Shown here: positions 9,501 through 16,059 of the stretch, piece by piece
How the letters are laid out: each line of letters opens with the position of its first letter
Position numbering within the stretch: position 1 is the first letter of the stretch
From: a virus
IMG/VR virus record: IMGVR_UViG_3300006754_004387
Coordinates: 1-21,009 of that record
Reading direction: 5' to 3' (one strand)
Length of the DNA: 21,009 nucleotides
The notes under the pieces: model-generated
What the model saw: the letters and a program-made list of their open reading frames with translations, nothing else
What the model was told of the DNA's origin: nothing
Databases searched by the model: none
Translations under genes and position numbers: made by a program

Positions 9501-12361
9501 CTCACAGATTCTACATTCCAAATCTTTAAAACATTTCTACCATTTTCTTTCTCTACTCTGCCCACTTCATGAGCCATTAACCCATCAATCATCGTCAGGT
9601 GCTTTGATGTAATATTAGGTGATGACATTATTCTTGAATAGAAATACCTACGTTGTATCTCTGTGGTATCTCTATCTAAGACGAAACCTTCCTTCTCAAA
9701 CTGTCCAACAATGTCTTTAGCTTCTTCATATTCAACACGACCAGCCTTATCCATCATCTTCAAGTCACCTGTAACTTTTCCCTCGCCCCACATCTTAGCT
9801 AGGTAAGTTATTTTTCTTGATAACTCTATACGATTATCAATTATCTTATCCCACTCGTCATCCTTCGTATCCTTAGGCTTTTTGAGATCAATCGTGCCAA
9901 CAAGATTCATTAAATTTTTAGGAACGGATTCACCAAAGTTTACATCTAAAATTTCCCATAAAATCTTTTGCTTATCACTAAGATTATCAAGCTTACCATC
10001 AACCATATTAAACATTGCTTCTCTATTGCTGGTCTGTCTATAAGAACTCAAAGCCAACAAGAATGAATTTTCTATCGGGTCAATATTCTCAGGATAATTT
10101 GTACCATAGTTCTCCACCCTAAGTCTATCCATCACAGCATCAATTTCCTTCTTGATGTCATGTTTTAATTCTGGTGAATTATCTATATCACTTACTTTTA
10201 ATTCCTCACCGGGAGTTTGCTTAATTGTTTGAATAAGATTTGTCTGTTCATCAAGAGTATCTCTAATTCTATGAGCTAATATAATCTCTTGATATTCAGC
10301 ATTGCCAATATATTGTGATATATCAGGTAGTCTCGCCATTCTAATTGGGGTGTCTATATCAATTTCATTACCCAACTCATGATCTGTTTCCAGCCCAATC
10401 CTTTTTGCTATCCTAACCATTAATTCAGCATATAATTTACCAGTGCCTTCCAATGCTCCCTTTTGAGCTTCCGTTGCAAAGTCATGGAAGTTATCTTCAG
10501 ATAATTTCACACCTTCTTTTATCTCAATTGACTCAAGCTTGGATTGTATTTCTTCCAGTTGAGTAACAGTAAGATTGTCAAGTTTGATTACACGTTCAAG
10601 TAAATTAGGTTCATCAATATTCCTTGACAATGCAGAGTATTCATACAAATTATGAGCCCATCTAACCAAGTTTAATCTTGTTGGTATGTTTTCTTTTAAA
10701 CCTACCGGTTCTCCCCATTGCCCGCCTTCCTGTTGTTTCCTAAGTTCTTCACTGCTAAATATATTTTCTATCCTGTTAACAACAGGGTTAGCCAACAAAC
10801 CAGAAAAAGCAGCTCCTAAGTGCATCTGATTATCAAATGCTTTAGCGTAATGAGATATATTTTCGGGATTCATTCCAAGATACTGTAAAGCCAGTGATCT
10901 TTCTTCAAACTTGTTTAAATGAGGATGCTTCTCAATAAATAGTGGTTTCTTTAACTTAGTAAACCATGCTCCGACCAGTAGATGAGCCATTATTTCTTCA
11001 GGTGGTAAAGCTTTTAAAAGATTGGTATCCATTATGGTGTGCATATTAAAATAAAGAGCACCAAGAGTCATTCTACCTAATGAAGCAATAAAGTCCTCAC
11101 CAGCATATTTATAAAAGTCTTTCCATACAGTTGGTACATCAACCAAACCGACAACTCTCTTTAATGCATCGACAGCTTCTTCTCTTGGTAAATTCTTATA
11201 AGCCCAGTTGCCAGCTTCCTTGCCAATTATTGTATCCTTTAAATAATTATCTCTTGATATAATCTTTAATAGACCATTAACCTGTTCCTCGTTTAGACCT
11301 TTATAATTATTAGATGATCCTTTTGTTATGTTATTCAAGGTCTTTCTAAGATTCGTGGCAGTCTTTCTTATGTGAACCTTACCGCCACCACCAACCATTT
11401 CAACTGCAGGTAAAAAGGCGGCAAATATAAAGGCATCTTTAACATCAGCAACTGGATCAAATTCCTTTTCACCAGCCAATGAATGAACGCCATCATAAAT
11501 AAGATTATATATAGCAAATGAAGTTCCCATCTCAGCTGCTCTTGCAACATATTTTGTTATATTACTTTTCTCAGCGACTCCAAACTTTGCGTTCAGACCT
11601 TTTTCTATAAGCCTACCAAGGTTATTTATATGTACACCTTCTGTAGTAAGAGCCCTAGTAGCTTCATCACCTACTGTTTTTAAAATATCATCAGTTGCGT
11701 CAGGAAACTCTCTTTTTAGGGATTCATATATTGATCCTCTTACAACATCTTTAACCTTACTAACCTCATCCAAACTTAATTCATACTTTGGAAGAATAAA
11801 TTTCTTCATAACCTGAGGTTCTTTTAAAGCAGTAGAGACTGCTCTCTCAGCTATTTCTCTACTAAGACCTATCTCTGACCTTACAGCAACATCACCAGCT
11901 TCTTTGACAGCCTTTCCTACAAGATTTGAAGTTCCAGCTTTAGTGACTGCAGATACACCAGCTCTTACTCCCATTCCTACCCATTTAATTGGAACAAGGA
12001 ATCCAGCAGCTTCACCAATAACACCACCAACAGTAGCAAGTCCCTCTGTTTTACCTTCTAATAAACTATATGGTTTTTCACCTGTAGCAGCCTTTACACC
12101 TATACCCGGAATACCTACAAGAGCACTGTCAACAAAATGCCATAAGGCAGAACCAACTCCATGAAGAACACCTGATGCTTTTTCAGGCTCATCTGGAACA
12201 TCAAGATCAACCAATACATCGCCTAATAGTTGTTCGTATAGGGATGGGTTCTCTCCAAGACTTCTTTTTTGAGACACCAATGGTTGAACTTGAGTCATGA
12301 CTCCCTGTTTTTGTTTCTTCAACAGGTCGTCCATGAACTGTTTAGTTAGATTGTCAGGCAT
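3503..12361 (-). CDS. Giant 2952-residue phage protein, probable two-barrel (DPBB) virion RNA polymerase
   Basis: It probably copies phage early genes after entering the host with the DNA. Seen in order: a charged N-terminus; a glycine-rich hydrophobic region (64-150) and two more hydrophobic stretches (278-295, 309-328); a long helical region to about 1400; a mixed region ending in LLKSNFVYNRK with K1741 and K1749; R2077-M-P; ADFDVD with D2116, D2118, D2120; a helix LQSLIDSVKKPNF (about 2243-2256); and an EHILPH...HNLGSL block (2693-2721) resembling an HNH nuclease. In cellular polymerases the catalytic beta lysines are also eight residues apart, and the beta' R-x-P lies 35 residues before the first aspartate of NADFDGD (39 here). 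phi14:2-type crAss-like phages carry virion polymerases with D-x-D-x-D. ATG 12361 lies 3 bases after the previous stop, without a clear Shine-Dalgarno site, so translation is probably coupled. The gene is certain; the polymerase role is strongly suggested but not proven. Confidence 0.8.
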   Translation of the reverse strand: MPDNLTKQFMDDLLKKQKQGVMTQVQPLVSQKRSLGENPSLYEQLLGDVLVDLDVPDEPEKASGVLHGVGSALWHFVDSALVGIPGIGVKAATGEKPYSLLEGKTEGLATVGGVIGEAAGFLVPIKWVGMGVRAGVSAVTKAGTSNLVGKAVKEAGDVAVRSEIGLSREIAERAVSTALKEPQVMKKFILPKYELSLDEVSKVKDVVRGSIYESLKREFPDATDDILKTVGDEATRALTTEGVHINNLGRLIEKGLNAKFGVAEKSNITKYVARAAEMGTSFAIYNLIYDGVHSLAGEKEFDPVADVKDAFIFAAFLPAVEMVGGGGKVHIRKTATNLRKTLNNITKGSSNNYKGLNEEQVNGLLKIISRDNYLKDTIIGKEAGNWAYKNLPREEAVDALKRVVGLVDVPTVWKDFYKYAGEDFIASLGRMTLGALYFNMHTIMDTNLLKALPPEEIMAHLLVGAWFTKLKKPLFIEKHPHLNKFEERSLALQYLGMNPENISHYAKAFDNQMHLGAAFSGLLANPVVNRIENIFSSEELRKQQEGGQWGEPVGLKENIPTRLNLVRWAHNLYEYSALSRNIDEPNLLERVIKLDNLTVTQLEEIQSKLESIEIKEGVKLSEDNFHDFATEAQKGALEGTGKLYAELMVRIAKRIGLETDHELGNEIDIDTPIRMARLPDISQYIGNAEYQEIILAHRIRDTLDEQTNLIQTIKQTPGEELKVSDIDNSPELKHDIKKEIDAVMDRLRVENYGTNYPENIDPIENSFLLALSSYRQTSNREAMFNMVDGKLDNLSDKQKILWEILDVNFGESVPKNLMNLVGTIDLKKPKDTKDDEWDKIIDNRIELSRKITYLAKMWGEGKVTGDLKMMDKAGRVEYEEAKDIVGQFEKEGFVLDRDTTEIQRRYFYSRIMSSPNITSKHLTMIDGLMAHEVGRVEKENGRNVLKIWNVESVRAALTDLYGGTDNQHEIEPLVKKYKDVYDSLHAVKGKFVDVQDGIPLKQVENLPLAIEDAWMVSSHFDKQVLVHYEDAKKSVDMSLGFLDSVDGLFESLYDKNELGERTTIKSIDNAEQSDAIVARVEGIIEKYKNDPLVGEENIKPLELLIKRVIDGETLEKVMAGVDSAAKVIEKTLADSRGESLALDSVLETIRFDLMNYSSDRIMGKRRLDRLTARLTEILRTELNVDVPEDLSLREIAGKFADAGNLRKLVDHMDVSVRNWRKGIDEESYFEQEAKIAEQWNDYSTNNMPHMPDVSPATISQRYGRYNEWLKGKEWQNLLTELDERRGLFLQNPTPKGEKALKANRNRIREEIRNAIYAKHMQLGEDIEYGTKYEKLPDHIKKEIDDFNKYTWPALMAISIGRVSVPSASLSYDKNGKPILEIGRSNAGTGLTSEIIEELRGEGVSVVTLDMTGVYRGRKTNVNTIEDIDNVIEQAKPQDSISKNLTDVFRLEDAQERQEATTQSEVEVFSKPVRVPVSYNTSLIVGIGELTDGRLNKWFDSWYNDKVSFLDSIAADRNRTNVDREKARMASRHIKVIYGDFGGERAPTSSDVKQMVRAVYWDKVSNTMVNDMLASAANSGELNNQAASLFKYVTLAEGTGAKTRASEQFYKEMKEDAVFSLNGEQIAAIDAYLKEGAFNIVGLGDELSGSGLNAKFLAKRKLDQLKGQNIPGRADQEAALDKLLASIDSSASNAQSYMGTNAAHLIYLPKGRRLDDFEMPFGTAGAKPYGWFNEPGESILLKSNFVYNRKIAETLDDLGIDILTTQSAAKAFNADFVEVTEKMIKDNNINTMEGAVKLALQNVTGFNKGRMKLENIFLGKVEDRKALTSVTYGLTDFLPTLGYKSFMNDYVGYENRITQELGKLASLHIGQGRIATADYLMRVLRDENALFEESSNGLISAYLEVGADPSSILMRESIRRIAVRNIVNSLRKPKVDGASHSILVPFLEGSIPVYKDGRQTIIGGKKLSHFDGMAEIKDFRKVQYVVEVSLPTMVSRDNVRRDVQIGRDKDGKWIVQDPLDTLTAKELDSQIKRIESLERSIKGRKRLRYMHERLKRFNESQDSKDMDSKFYLHSLSLRMPNLGGDVAVHKVEGFYDRAEGNVVGVNIHDIAQTHQADFDVDPVFSYNVKPTEVANDIFKFAGHSIDAYVYESEGPVINPFGTTNSELGRAGSAYPKGDSINKHIQLNMQAKDSFGRIKRLSSSLSAILRAGKDEINFGADVSMIDIAGTEGRLRLGGFLQRYKNVLQSLIDSVKKPNFASQASHRDLMKFILFDGKLEGDEKLRADLGKYGEEGYEQFFRIKGEKTGYEKDVLEDIVMESLTKLSQSQRFLTDVFDTGGRRPPEANEIAYMRSSLHRFTTNPNLEIYHSLLSRYSGRKKQKELVTALNKLYFLSSEGDDFREWQHLKKNYRKVRKGEPAKSIVYIKNPQTIKDSNVGNYIVSRFGQSDSDLRGYSRSIERGKAKLSARKVSDILDEIDVISSLSDSKTHEKIRDMIEENDNIVTRQLSEYVLKDISKLSTVNDRVIEDYSLLFHSLREEKGSIQRYISKAGRHQSNSITRARRKLMHIDALLDYLTQKESDLVQHIKGKPADEKNPLTKHFDIRTKNTKKKKGYVKFDNPYPKGRAFVYRRFRDRNGRLKFIRKGYIEPLGSFRFEAGHEYVILRNPIRNSAWSNESSIDAYAMLEVVGDLQVEHILPHSPEATKNKFVAESEQLKHNLGSLASQVYKLAERNPHQVENWQFERLMEDSLVDDFMKRWLRSADNQWGEQDRDITYNETMSSLVRYLIKPEPVFRAAFIANTNLKMPAYRINKRLTNAVSRWMLREMHSEEFESIFGSYGRVYRRKMDNVIPDEFAELWQSRLYFNDNYWLREKSPVFELAFEKGWLYMPAMQHHLRHELSRYHDRARTKMDASGEMDVIMQYGTYNDILNDMKYYRDSRNYMSSEDKSPWECG
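3512..3516 (-). promoter_or_regulatory. Ribosome binding site deciding the 896-residue start
   Basis: GGGAG on the minus strand, 8 bases before the ATG at 3503, lies within the last codons of the giant gene. It supports the ATG at 3503 rather than the upstream TTG at 3518, for which the site would be mispositioned. Confidence 0.65.
4139..4285 (-). other. Candidate HNH-type nuclease motif inside the giant protein
   Basis: Residues 2693-2741 contain VEHILPHSP with H2694, HNLGSLAS with N2717, and ENWQF with N2738. The order and spacing (23, then 21 residues) resemble the DUF1524/GmrSD C-terminal HNH pattern: E-H-I-L-P-Q, then N-x-LGNL, then N-x-x-F. The LGNL asparagine is serine here (LGSL), and the third metal ligand could be N2732, H2734 or N2738. 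This is a motif match by eye only. Confidence 0.4.
6002..6133 (-). other. Catalytic-barrel signature (R-x-P ... ADFDVD) of the giant protein
   Basis: Residues 2077-2120 run from RMPNLGG to ADFDVDP. They match the beta'-type double-psi barrel of RNA polymerases: R-x-P that contacts the nucleotide, a hydrophobic VEGF stretch comparable to IQAF, then three aspartates (2116, 2118, 2120) that would hold the catalytic magnesium. The glycine of DFDGD is valine here, as allowed by the looser D-x-D-x-D form of phage enzymes. Confidence 0.7.
7115..7141 (-). other. Paired-lysine signature of the first polymerase barrel
   Basis: K1741 and K1749 in LLKSNFVYNRK are eight residues apart, the same interval as the two invariant lysines of the bacterial beta subunit (K-x7-K in GDK...GNKG). 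They lie 367 residues before D2116, on the expected N-terminal side. The DLGIDILTTQSAAKAF stretch that follows is another pattern I recall from giant phage polymerase-like proteins. Confidence 0.5.
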
Positions 12362-12364
12362 ATT

Positions 12365-13450
12365 TTATGAGTATGGACTGTAAGCGCCGCCAGTCGCTTC
12401 TCTTTTTATATCCATAAAGGATTCGAGTTTTCTTTCGTTTAATTCCTGTTTAAAAGTTCTTTGGTTTCTTTCAAGTTGTTCTATATCACTGTTAAGTAAT
12501 GATATTTGTTTTTCAAACTCAGATTTAATCTCGTCTTCTCTATCAATAAAATCTTTTTGTTGTTGCGTTATTTCCCTACCAGCTCCTTGAATAAACTTTA
12601 TATCTCTTACTTGATTTTCCATATCATCAATCGCTTTTGATATTAATTCTATTTCACCCTGCTTAGTCTTAGCTGAAGTTCCAAACTCTGTAAGCTGCTC
12701 ATCAAGAGGTAAAGTTGTATCAACATCTGTGACATCTTTCTCTTCAGTTACACCTTCCAATTCCAATGAGGATAGTACTTTAGCGGCATCAGAGTATAAA
12801 TCTATTTCTTGTATTTCATATTCACCCTTTAAAAATTCTTCAGTTTCTTTTAAGATAAGATTCTGATTATTTAAAAGACGATCCATATCCAAGAAGTCTC
12901 CAACAGACTCACTAACACCTTTATCGCTTACATCTGAAAAGTATCCGAGCTTACCAAGAGCTTTAACAATCTTTGTTTCCTTAGCTGTCTTCTTATGTGA
13001 AGGGTCTGCCAATGCACTTAAGCTAGAACCTATCTTTAATATCGCTTCAGGGTTTTGAGCTTCTTGAGCTGACCATAATGCAGAAACTAAATCATTGGCC
13101 GTATCTTTATCTAATCCTATTTGATATTCATCAGTACCCCAGAAACCACCTGTTCCTATTAACTCATCACGAGCGTTCTTTAAAGCATCTTTATCATCTT
13201 TATATTTTGCATACAAACCAGACAAACCTGACTCATAAATAAATTCAGAAGCCTTCTTAGTCATTAACTGCTGATTTACTGAAGTCATTATTTCTAGATT
13301 CTTACCAGCTACAGTTATATCTTGAGCTCTTTGTTGTGAAGCGATTTGCATATAGGCAAGAGCCTCTGAAACCTTACGGCTTTCTCTAGTCTCCTGATAT
13401 TGTAACATTCTGTTAAATGACGCTAATACGTCATATGCTTCAACTGCCAT
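12365..13450 (-). CDS. 361-residue helical coiled-coil protein, unknown, putative internal virion protein
   Basis: I do not recognise a named family. The protein is rich in E, K, Q, D and L and should be largely alpha-helical. An N-terminal helical part (about 1-75, with MQIASQQRAQDITVAGKN) precedes a more compact middle containing GTGGFWGTDEYQIGLD (about 99-115). A predicted coiled coil follows at about 255-345 (from KTKQGEIELISKAIDDMENQ), before a short glycine-tyrosine tail, GGAYSPYS. There is no signal peptide or membrane helix. The ATG at 13450 directly follows the previous stop (TAA|ATG, no gap), and the stop lies 3 bases before the giant gene, so translation is likely coupled on both sides. 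A soluble helical protein between tail genes and a giant polymerase-like gene fits an ejected or scaffold-like internal virion component; this is inference from position. Confidence 0.8.
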   Translation of the reverse strand: MAVEAYDVLASFNRMLQYQETRESRKVSEALAYMQIASQQRAQDITVAGKNLEIMTSVNQQLMTKKASEFIYESGLSGLYAKYKDDKDALKNARDELIGTGGFWGTDEYQIGLDKDTANDLVSALWSAQEAQNPEAILKIGSSLSALADPSHKKTAKETKIVKALGKLGYFSDVSDKGVSESVGDFLDMDRLLNNQNLILKETEEFLKGEYEIQEIDLYSDAAKVLSSLELEGVTEEKDVTDVDTTLPLDEQLTEFGTSAKTKQGEIELISKAIDDMENQVRDIKFIQGAGREITQQQKDFIDREDEIKSEFEKQISLLNSDIEQLERNQRTFKQELNERKLESFMDIKREATGGAYSPYS

Positions 13451-14185
13451 TTATCCAAACCAACCTGATTCTTCTCTTTTTTTAGCAAAATCTAATTGCT
13501 TCATAAGACTTGCCCTATTAGCTGCTATATTTGCTTTTTGACTTTCAAACCATCCTTCGACTTCTCCCATTTTAGAACCCAAAGAAGCCAGTAAACTTTT
13601 TTTACCTCTACCAAATGCACCTGAAATACGATCCCACATTATAGATTTTTTATCCTGCGCTCCACCAGCAGTTACCAGACCACTCTTTTCAATTGCTCTA
13701 TTAGTTTGTTCGTTCAAATCTTCTCTTGCTATACCTGTCTGCGATGATAAATCATCAACTCCCATTCCATACTCAGCCATATTTGCATTAACTTTTGAAG
13801 AGTAACCTTGTTGGAGAACCTTTTCTTGTGTATCTAAAGCAACTAACTCATCATTTATATATTGCTGCTCAACTCTTGCCTGGTCTTTTTCTGCTGATTG
13901 ACCAGATAAATGACTAAAACCCTGTACAGCAAATTGACCAATTGCTAGGGCTGTCATTGGTTCAACAAACTGTTCTTCCAATCCAGTCTCAGGATTAGTA
14001 GTTCCAGAACCAACAGCATCCACTAATTTTTCACCTTCCTTACCCATCATACCAATCAATGCTTTTTCTGCAGGGTTAACATGCCATAGTTTACCCTCAG
14101 ATGTACGAGCTATATCTGTATCTCCATGCCTGCCTTTACTGGCAAGGCTTGAAAGATGATTATCTGCTAGTGATTTGCCAGCCAT
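13451..14185 (-). CDS. Phage virion-associated protein with GRHGDT ... NPETG motif, unknown function
   Basis: This is a 244-residue protein if read from ATG 14185, or 248 from ATG 14197. I prefer 14185, 1 base after the previous stop, because GAGG lies 12 bases upstream, whereas the ATG at 14197 abuts that site with no space. The N-terminal part holds GRHGDTDIAR (about 18-27), NPAEKALIGMM (37-47) and GSGTTNPETGLEEQF (59-73). I have seen this G-R-x-G-D-T followed by N-P-x-T-G-L pattern in uncharacterised structural proteins of many marine and other short-tailed phages, often near tail and internal virion genes. After a short hydrophobic stretch (about 77-90) the rest is helical and ends KKREESGWFG. 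The role is unknown; a minor virion or internal-core protein is most likely. Confidence 0.8.
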   Translation of the reverse strand: MAGKSLADNHLSSLASKGRHGDTDIARTSEGKLWHVNPAEKALIGMMGKEGEKLVDAVGSGTTNPETGLEEQFVEPMTALAIGQFAVQGFSHLSGQSAEKDQARVEQQYINDELVALDTQEKVLQQGYSSKVNANMAEYGMGVDDLSSQTGIAREDLNEQTNRAIEKSGLVTAGGAQDKKSIMWDRISGAFGRGKKSLLASLGSKMGEVEGWFESQKANIAANRASLMKQLDFAKKREESGWFG

Positions 14186-14186
14186 A

Positions 14187-15038
14187 TTAATACTCATCCT
14201 CGGGTGGATTGTACCAGTCAGGGTTAAGAACTGGGGATTTGAAGTTAAGAACTGAGGATTCGAAAGGAACAGCTTCCTCTGAAACCACTGTCATATCTGT
14301 TTTTTTGCCACTTTTCTTGGCTGTTTTTGGAGCATCTAATCCCGTCTGATATTCATACATCTTTCGAGCTTCCTCACTCATATTCGTAGGGTCATAAGCA
14401 CCCGAAACAGCCTTCTTTGAAAAAAGGTTTGATAACTTTTCTTTACCAGCTGCAAAGATAGACTTCTCACCTGTAATATCTCCCAAGTCAAATCCCTTTT
14501 TCTCACCATAAAATTGACCAGATGGAGCAGCGGGAGGAGCTTGAGCTGCTTCTTTATACATACTTAAATCAGCTTTTACACCGTATTTAGCCCCTTCTCC
14601 TATACCTGAGATAGTTCCTTTTCCTAAAGAATATCTATCTTTACCCTCTCCAAATTTATACTTAGTGCCTTCTTTAAAAGTCCAAGTCTCCTCAGGAGCA
14701 AATGACTCAAGATATTTCTTACCCTCAGTCGTTCCAATAAATGATTCATAATCCTCGCCAGTATATGACTCTCTAGCAATTTGACTCTGCACACCAGTTT
14801 TAGCAGTCTCAAATTCTTGCTTAGCTTCCCATCCACCAAACAAAGTACTGGTAAGACTTATTCCTTCTGAAACTGTGCCTATAAGTTTCTGTGCCTGTCC
14901 TTGACCCCAATCCATAATTTGAAGTTCACCCTTCATCAAATCACCAATGCTTTTTACAGCAGTCTCAGCGGCTTGAACCTTACCTTCAGCTGCGGAAGCC
15001 CCTGCGAATGTACTATATAATGATTTTCCGTTTGGCAT
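14187..15038 (-). CDS. 283-residue unknown protein, putative internal virion protein
   Basis: I do not recognise a family. The first ~80 residues are alanine, glycine and serine-rich with regular spacing (STFAGASAAEGKVQAAETA), suggesting an amphipathic helix of the sort found in phage ejection proteins. The middle (about 95-165) is rich in K, G, E, Y and F and could be beta or disordered. A P/A-rich linker (AQAPPAAPSG, about 165-174) follows. The C-terminus is extended and acidic, ending PDWYNPPEDEY, and includes the tandem heptad FESSVLN-FKSPVLN. The start is well supported by AGAGGA (15049-15044) 5 bases before ATG 15038. The gene opens a run of three unknown genes directly upstream of the giant gene, whose products are probably used together. 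Confidence 0.8.
   Translation of the reverse strand: MPNGKSLYSTFAGASAAEGKVQAAETAVKSIGDLMKGELQIMDWGQGQAQKLIGTVSEGISLTSTLFGGWEAKQEFETAKTGVQSQIARESYTGEDYESFIGTTEGKKYLESFAPEETWTFKEGTKYKFGEGKDRYSLGKGTISGIGEGAKYGVKADLSMYKEAAQAPPAAPSGQFYGEKKGFDLGDITGEKSIFAAGKEKLSNLFSKKAVSGAYDPTNMSEEARKMYEYQTGLDAPKTAKKSGKKTDMTVVSEEAVPFESSVLNFKSPVLNPDWYNPPEDEY
14198..14201 (-). promoter_or_regulatory. GAGG site deciding between two starts
   Basis: GAGG on the minus strand touches the ATG at 14197 but stands 12 bases before the ATG at 14185. A second GAG lies 7 bases before 14185. Both point to the downstream ATG as the working start. Confidence 0.4.
14223..14264. repeat. 21-bp tandem duplication, two copies
   Basis: Two adjacent 21-base units (14223-14243 and 14244-14264) differ at only two positions. 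The length is seven codons, so the duplication keeps frame and gives FESSVLN followed by FKSPVLN near the C-terminus of the 283-residue protein. One of the two base differences turns serine into proline; the other is silent. The glutamate-to-lysine change is created at the junction codon beside the first copy. Confidence 0.8.
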
Positions 15039-15043
15039 GGCTT

Positions 15044-15049
15044 TCCTCT
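15044..15049 (-). promoter_or_regulatory. Ribosome binding site in the largest gap of the late operon
   Basis: AGAGGA on the minus strand, 5 bases before ATG 15038, is the strongest Shine-Dalgarno match in the window. The surrounding 55-base gap (15039-15093) is AT-rich. I see no convincing promoter or terminator in it. Confidence 0.65.
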
Positions 15050-15093
15050 AATTTACTAAACTTTTCATTATTGTTCTAATCGTTTATTTATCA

Positions 15094-16050
15094 TTATGAA
15101 GCCCATTCAGTCGTAGAGAAATCTAAAGTAGGGGTTTCTCCAAATGGTTGAAAAAATACGTTTATATTATAATCAGTTCTTATTTTATTAGCAACTGTAG
15201 CTCCCGCAGTTGTATCGTATCCAAAAAAATTAATACCCACTACTATACTATAAAAAGTTGAGTCGTGGTGAGTTAAAGCATATAAATCAGGACTTCCACC
15301 TTTAGTATTTGTAGTAACTGCAAAACGATGAGAACCAGTTATATGAATTGATTCAACAGGAGAATAAAATAAATTATTTTCAACATCATCTAATGCCCAT
15401 TTATTATTGTGAGCAGTGTGCTGGTCACTATAAGTTGATGTATTCATTACATATTCAGTGTGATATCCATCTTCACCATAAGACGATGCTGAGTTATTTA
15501 AATCATCGGAGATAGAGTTTCCTAAACTTTTTATAGTCTTGGTTCCCATTTGTAAATAATTTGAACCATGACCGTAGGCATTGTTTGAACGACCAATTAA
15601 TTGAGACCTTATATAACTGTTACATTTTGGATCAGTAATTGATTCAAACCATGTCCCAGATTCTGCGTATCCCGATGGATTATCATGCTGTGTTCCATAT
15701 ACCAAACTTGAACTCAATGTCATTCCACCTGATACCCAAAATAAGAAACAATCAAAATCTCCAAACGATTGATATGTATCAGTGCGGTCTGTTGCTGCTA
15801 AATGCGTACTTGCATCTAGGTTGTTAGGGGCGGGAGGTGTTGTATTTCCATACGGATTAGATTCTTTAGAACCCGTAGGAAGAGTCATTCCGCTTGACCA
15901 ATTAGTATAATATACTTCATTTGTATCGTCTTTATTATCACTGTTGTCATAAGAATTTCTGATATTAACTGTGAGAAAACCTGATATTAATCTATCTGGA
16001 GGAACTCGTGCGTATGTTTTATAATTTGCTAATCTTGGAAAATCACCCAT
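15094..16050 (-). CDS. 318-residue possible tail or receptor-binding protein
   Basis: No family is recognised. The protein is rich in N, S, T, Y, D and G with few lysines, the composition of an extracellular beta-rich virion protein. After MGDFPRLANYKTYARVPPD comes a beta-like FLTVNIRNSYDN segment. A long polar stretch holds DFDCFLFWVSGGMTL (about 97-111) and SPVESIHITGSHRFAVTT (about 229-246), and the C-terminus contains YNINVFFQPFGE. There is no lysin, peptidase or glycosidase motif. The position directly after the tail fibre suggests a second fibre subunit, a tip or receptor-binding protein, or a decoration protein. TAAGG sits 9 bases before ATG 16050. The gene is followed by the largest gap in the operon, so it may close the tail-fibre block. 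Confidence 0.8.
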   Translation of the reverse strand: MGDFPRLANYKTYARVPPDRLISGFLTVNIRNSYDNSDNKDDTNEVYYTNWSSGMTLPTGSKESNPYGNTTPPAPNNLDASTHLAATDRTDTYQSFGDFDCFLFWVSGGMTLSSSLVYGTQHDNPSGYAESGTWFESITDPKCNSYIRSQLIGRSNNAYGHGSNYLQMGTKTIKSLGNSISDDLNNSASSYGEDGYHTEYVMNTSTYSDQHTAHNNKWALDDVENNLFYSPVESIHITGSHRFAVTTNTKGGSPDLYALTHHDSTFYSIVVGINFFGYDTTAGATVANKIRTDYNINVFFQPFGETPTLDFSTTEWAS

Positions 16051-16059
16051 TATATTTTA

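Noticed and set aside
3503-12361. Identification as an N4-type (T7-like fold) giant virion RNA polymerase
   Set aside because: The size and context are similar, but I do not see the T7-family palm and finger motifs, whereas the two-barrel signatures K-x7-K and R-x-P...D-x-D-x-D are present in order.
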